43,616 nt of DNA from CAVALG01 sp963630555. Lineage in GTDB: Bacteria; Bacillota; Clostridia; Oscillospirales; Acutalibacteraceae. The notes below the pieces were generated by a model, which was given only the letters and a program-made list of their open reading frames with translations, was not told the DNA's origin and ran no database searches. The stretch spans positions 1 to 43,616 of the forward strand of contig CAVGND010000013.1 in the NCBI GenBank assembly GCA_963630555.1, given 5' to 3'. The position numbers and the translations under genes were made by a program. Positions 40,469 through 43,616 of this stretch are shown here, one piece after another. The stretch's first letter is position 1, and each line of letters starts with the position of its first letter.

Positions 40469-41461
40469 ATGAGTAAAAAAAGCAATAACAAGGCGTTACG
40501 CAATGCCGCAATCGCCACGGGCGCATCGGCAGGCACGCTGGCGGTAGGTGCCGCGCTGACCTATTTGGGGACAAAACTGCTTATAAACACGGCGCTGGAC
40601 AGGACTCCGCCCAAGGTTATGAAAAAGGCGAACGGGGTAATTTCGGGCTCCGCCAAAGAACCGCTCGTTCCCGCACCGGCGCTTGAGGCTTCCGAAAAAT
40701 TAAAAAACAGCGAAAATCAGGTAATTGAAACCGTAGCGCACGACGGCACACGCCTTGTCGGGCATTATATCCCCTGCGAGAAAGCAAAGCGCTTTGTAAT
40801 AGCCGTGCACGGCTGGCGTTCGTCATGGGATAAGGATTTCGGGCTCATATCCGACTTTTTCCGTGACAACGGCTGCAGCGTGCTGTATGTTGAGCAGCGC
40901 GGTCAGAACGAGAGCGGCGGCGAGCATATGGGGTTCGGGCTTGTTGAGCGGTATGACTGCATCGACTGGATTCGTGCCGTAAATGAGCAGTTGGGCAACA
41001 AACTTCCGATTTATCTGTGCGGTGTTTCAATGGGTGCGACGACCGTTCTTATGGCGGCGGGTTCGGAACTTCCGCAGAATGTTCACGGCATAATCGCCGA
41101 TTGCGGATTCACCTCTCCGGAAGAAATTTGGCGGCATATCGCGCGCAAAAATCTGCATATGCCTTATGTTACCCAAAAACACATTGCCGACGCAATGTGC
41201 CGCAAAAAACTCCTTGTCGGCGCGAATGAATATTCAACCGTAACGGCGGTGCAGAACGCGACGGTTCCGATACTTTTCATTCACGGCACAGCCGACCGCT
41301 TTGTCCCGATAGAGATGACCTACAAAAACTATGCCGCCTGCGCCTCCCCGAAAGACCTTTTGGTAGTTCCGGGTGCCGGTCACGCGCTCAGTTATTATGT
41401 TGAATCGGAAAGATACGAGGAAACGGTAAAGCGTTTTTGGAAACGGTATGACAATGCCTGA
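40469..41461 (+). CDS. membrane-anchored alpha/beta hydrolase
   Basis: A 330-residue serine hydrolase-fold protein. A Lys/Asn-rich start and hydrophobic segment (about 14-35) suggest a signal anchor. The core has AVHGWRSSWDKD (oxyanion region), nucleophile elbow GVSMGA with its Ser, Asp in FIHGTADRFVP, and His in PGAGHALSY, a complete triad. Family relatives include BAAT/DUF-type hydrolases and cell-associated esterases; the substrate is unknown. SD AAGGAG. It converges on the minus-strand methyltransferase, with a hairpin between them. Confidence 0.9.
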   Translation: MSKKSNNKALRNAAIATGASAGTLAVGAALTYLGTKLLINTALDRTPPKVMKKANGVISGSAKEPLVPAPALEASEKLKNSENQVIETVAHDGTRLVGHYIPCEKAKRFVIAVHGWRSSWDKDFGLISDFFRDNGCSVLYVEQRGQNESGGEHMGFGLVERYDCIDWIRAVNEQLGNKLPIYLCGVSMGATTVLMAAGSELPQNVHGIIADCGFTSPEEIWRHIARKNLHMPYVTQKHIADAMCRKKLLVGANEYSTVTAVQNATVPILFIHGTADRFVPIEMTYKNYAACASPKDLLVVPGAGHALSYYVESERYEETVKRFWKRYDNA

Positions 41462-41467
41462 CCGGCG

Positions 41468-41487
41468 GTGCGGCGTATGCGCCGCAC
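41468..41487. other. GC-rich hairpin in the convergent gap
   Basis: GTGCGGCG pairs with CGCCGCAC around TATG, with no T run. It could stabilise the 3' end of the hydrolase mRNA. Confidence 0.5.
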
Positions 41488-41514
41488 GGCGGTGAATAAC
41501 AGCAGGTAAAAAGG

Positions 41515-41542
41515 AGCCGCAGTCTGTTCGCAGACTGCGGCT
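41515..41542. terminator. bidirectional terminator between convergent genes
   Basis: A perfect 12-bp stem (AGCCGCAGTCTG / CAGACTGCGGCT) with a TTCG tetraloop. T-rich sequence (TTGTTAATTTTAATT) follows on the plus strand and, reading the other way, TCCTTTTTACC follows on the minus strand. It serves the hydrolase gene and the methyltransferase gene. Confidence 0.85.
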
Positions 41543-41564
41543 TGTTAATTTTAATTCAGCATTT

Positions 41565-42950
41565 TTAATTCCCGATTTTATCTTTCCCCGACTCTAACAA
41601 ACATACGGTTTCTATATGTGCGGTGCGGGGGAAAAGGTCGAAGGCTTCGGCTTTCACAGGGGTGTAGCCGCAGCCGCTTAATATCTTAATATCGCGCGAC
41701 AGGGTGGCGCTGTCGCAGGAAATGTAAACTATCCGCTCGGGGGAAAACCCCTCGGCTACCGCGGCAAGCAGTTCGGGGGAACAGCCTTTGCGCGGCGGGT
41801 CGACAATCACGGTGTCGGCTGATATTCCGCGGCGTTTTAAATCGGCGGCGGCGCTTGCCGCATCGGCGCAGATGAACTCCGCGTTTGTTATGCCGCCTGC
41901 CTTTGCGTTTGCGGCGGCGTCACGCACCGCGTCAGGCACAATTTCCACGCCGATTATCTTTTCGGCTTCGTTTGCCATTGTAAGCCCTATCGTGCCCGTG
42001 CCGCAGTAAAGGTCAAGAACCGTTTTGCCCTGCGGCGCGGCGTATTCAGCCGCTTTTTTATAAAGCCGTTCCGCCATGGTGCGGTTGACCTGATAAAACG
42101 AATGGGGCGAAATGCGGACTCGAACGCCGCAAATTTCGTCGGTAATATAAGGGTCGCCGTACAAAAATGTGCAGCCCTCACCCATAATAACATTGGTGTC
42201 CGCCGTGTTGACATTTATCCCGAAACTTTTAAGCCTGCCGCCAAGCAGGTTTTTAAGGCGGCTGCAAAGTTCGGCACTGTGCGGCAGCGACTGCCCGTTT
42301 ATTACTATAATAACCATTATTTCGCCGGTAATTTCGGCATATCGCAGATAAATGTGGCGCACAAGCCCGATTTTAAGAACTTCGTTATAAGCGGAAATGC
42401 CTTTCTCGGTTAAAAAAGCACAAATACACTCGGTAATTGCGGCAAATTCCGGCGGTTGCAGGGCGCAATCGGTGCAGGGGTTGACCCTGTGGCTGCGCGG
42501 TGAAAAAAAGCCTGCCGTTACCCTGCCGTCCGACTCGGTTACGGGGTACTGCGCCTTGTTGCGGTAACCGCAGACACGGTCGGGCGCGGCATTGATTTTT
42601 TCGACAATATCCCCGCTCACGCCGCCTATTCGGCGCAGATTATTCCGCACGGCGGAAAGTTTAATTTCCAACTCCGCTTCATAATTTATATGACGGAACA
42701 CGCAGCCGCCGCATTTGCCGAAAACGGGGCAGTCATTTTCCGCGCGCGAGGGCGCAGGCGAAATTATTTCAAGAATTTTGCCGTAGGCATAGTTCTTTTT
42801 CGCCTTGACTATCAGTATTTTTAATTTATCGCCTACAGCGGAAAAAGGGACAAAGACCGCCGTGCCGTCAATTCGGCATACGCCGGCGCCTTCGCCCGTC
42901 ATATCGGTTATTTCAACCGTAAAAACATCGTTCTTTTTCAAGTTTTTCAC
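41565..42950 (-). CDS. rlmD: 23S rRNA (uracil-C5)-methyltransferase, RlmD/RlmCD type
   Basis: A 461-residue TrmA-family enzyme. The N-terminal TRAM domain (about 1-60, FTVEITDMTGEGAGVCRIDG) precedes an Fe-S motif CPVFGKCGGC (C-x5-C-x2-C) with a fourth Cys in CTDCAL. The SAM site is DLYCGTGTIGL, and the catalytic Cys lies in VYISCDSATLSRD; DPPRKGCSPE is also typical. The Firmicutes family member can act on two 23S uracils, so exact specificity is uncertain. It starts 2 nt after the zinc-ribbon gene on the minus strand. Confidence 0.93.
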   Translation of the reverse strand: MKNLKKNDVFTVEITDMTGEGAGVCRIDGTAVFVPFSAVGDKLKILIVKAKKNYAYGKILEIISPAPSRAENDCPVFGKCGGCVFRHINYEAELEIKLSAVRNNLRRIGGVSGDIVEKINAAPDRVCGYRNKAQYPVTESDGRVTAGFFSPRSHRVNPCTDCALQPPEFAAITECICAFLTEKGISAYNEVLKIGLVRHIYLRYAEITGEIMVIIVINGQSLPHSAELCSRLKNLLGGRLKSFGINVNTADTNVIMGEGCTFLYGDPYITDEICGVRVRISPHSFYQVNRTMAERLYKKAAEYAAPQGKTVLDLYCGTGTIGLTMANEAEKIIGVEIVPDAVRDAAANAKAGGITNAEFICADAASAAADLKRRGISADTVIVDPPRKGCSPELLAAVAEGFSPERIVYISCDSATLSRDIKILSGCGYTPVKAEAFDLFPRTAHIETVCLLESGKDKIGN

Positions 42951-42952
42951 CT

Positions 42953-43249
42953 CTACAGCCGCTTTTTGGGCGCATCGGTTTTTTCGGTTTCTTTAAAATT
43001 TTTATCCTCAATTCCCGCAAGGCGGCACAGGTAGTGTTTCACCCTGCTGTCCATACCTCCGTTCGAGTCTATTGCCGCCGCAATATATTTTTTGGACACG
43101 CCGTAAAGTTCGGCGCTGTCGCCCTGTTCCAATCGGTCAAGATAATCCTTGCAGTCGCGGCACATATAAAGGTCTTTGACCTCGCTGTCAAACGGGTAGT
43201 CTTTTGAAAGCGGAACTCTGTAACCGCATATGCAGCATATGTGAGTCAA
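42953..43249 (-). CDS. zinc-ribbon hypothetical protein
   Basis: A small protein of 98 residues (101 if started at GTG 43258). It has a CxxC-x20ish-CxxC metal site (CCICGYR and MCRDCKDYLDR) near the N terminus and a basic C-terminal tail ending in PKKRL. The start is uncertain: TTG at 43249 is 8 nt after GGAG, whereas GTG at 43258 overlaps that GGAG, so I prefer the TTG. It is probably co-transcribed with the rRNA methyltransferase, from which it is separated by 2 nt. Function unknown. Confidence 0.75.
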   Translation of the reverse strand: MTHICCICGYRVPLSKDYPFDSEVKDLYMCRDCKDYLDRLEQGDSAELYGVSKKYIAAAIDSNGGMDSRVKHYLCRLAGIEDKNFKETEKTDAPKKRL

Positions 43250-43261
43250 TTGTATCACTCC

Positions 43262-43616
43262 ATTCGGGACGTTAGATGTTAGACGCTAGACGTTAGATGT
43301 GATAGGCGGTAGTTTGCAGGCTGACGGTAAGCACTTACTACTACTTGCCTCCCACTGACGGGGGAGGTGTCAAAACGGAGTTTTGACGGAGGGGGAGAGA
43401 CCGCAGGATAATGGCACGCACAGGCTCTTGCCTCCGGTTCTAGACGTTAGACTTTAGATGTTAGATGTGGTAGGCGGGAGTTTGGATAATAGACAGTGAA
43501 TTGTTCATACCGTTAGCTTTTTTCTCTCCCTCTGTCAAAACTTCGTTTTGACATCGTCTCGGCTGCCGCCTCGGTCGGTGCTTCTGCTTCGCTTCAGGTG
43601 TCCACCGGACACCCGC
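43262..43616. repeat. composite intergenic repeat cluster 10, cut by the window end
   Basis: A (TTAGATG, TTAGACG, CTAGACG, TTAGATG; 43270-43297), B (GTGATAGGCGGTAGTTTG), and C (43346-43402, hairpin II TCAAAAC-GGA-GTTTTGA at 43370-43386). A second A (about 43440-43470) with B (GTGGTAGGCGGGAGTTTGGA) follows. An inverted C has TCAAAAC-TTC-GTTTTGA (43535-43551). From 43557 module D runs to the window end. Confidence 0.85.

Noticed and set aside
1..43616. Prophage, integrase, transposase, toxin-antitoxin or defence genes
   Set aside because: No protein in the window carries recognisable motifs of these systems; the gene content is housekeeping.

Overview
The window reads as a chromosomal segment of a strictly anaerobic, low-to-mid GC Gram-positive bacterium, most likely a gut Clostridia (Oscillospiraceae/Ruminococcaceae type). 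The evidence is the lipoprotein and two-component signalling style, the single-chain class II glycyl-tRNA synthetase, the holB-ricT neighbourhood, a PerR-like/reverse rubrerythrin/rubredoxin cassette, an orphan sodium-pump decarboxylase beta subunit, and strong SD sequences with tight ATGA/TAATG overlaps. There are about 42 protein genes, one tRNA-Val(GAC), and no rRNA, prophage, transposase or CRISPR array.

Layout. 0.7-4.8 kb: lipoprotein, response regulator, histidine kinase. 4.75-6.6 kb: DUF1385 membrane protein and prmC. 7.0-10.7 kb: recA-recX-rimO-pgsA. 11.3-17.3 kb, mostly minus strand: GHL10-like lipoprotein, then oadB, a short oadG-like gene and trmL behind a leader that looks like a yybP-ykoY (Mn2+) riboswitch, then tRNA-Val on the plus strand, then a transglutaminase-like lipoprotein and an LCP-like membrane protein. 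17.6-23.1 kb: trpS-holB-ricT-glyQS, a BLIP-like membrane protein and queH. 23.6-28.4 kb: alaS, HIT protein, YczE-like membrane protein, phosphoribosyltransferase, ybaK. 29.5-32.5 kb: ACT protein, hom, lysC. 32.7-36.4 kb: guaB, Mrp/NBP35 ATPase, EamA transporter. 37.0-39.0 kb: DUF5685, DnaJ-TPR, membrane protein. 39.1-40.3 kb: PerR-like regulator, reverse rubrerythrin, rubredoxin. 40.5-43.3 kb: alpha/beta hydrolase, then (minus) RlmD-type methyltransferase and a zinc-ribbon protein.

The genes are mostly housekeeping (translation, recombination, amino acid and nucleotide metabolism, stress). The unusual material is between them. About a tenth of the window is one family of composite intergenic repeats. 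Module A is an array of degenerate 7-bp units (NTAGAYN). Module B is a conserved segment around GTGGTGGGCGGTAGTTTGA and GCGCTGACGGTAAGCAC. Module C is a double hairpin, CCTCCCTC-TGAC-GAGGGAGG followed by a second stem whose sequence changes in both arms between copies. Module D is a GC-rich insert seen in some copies. Several clusters begin with A in one orientation and end with B/A in the other, so they look like elements with terminal inverted repeats. In four genes the stop codon is the TAG of a heptad.

The two most informative signals are the riboswitch-like leader in front of the orphan sodium-pump subunit and the covarying hairpins of the intergenic repeat family. All calls were made by reading the sequence, with no database search.
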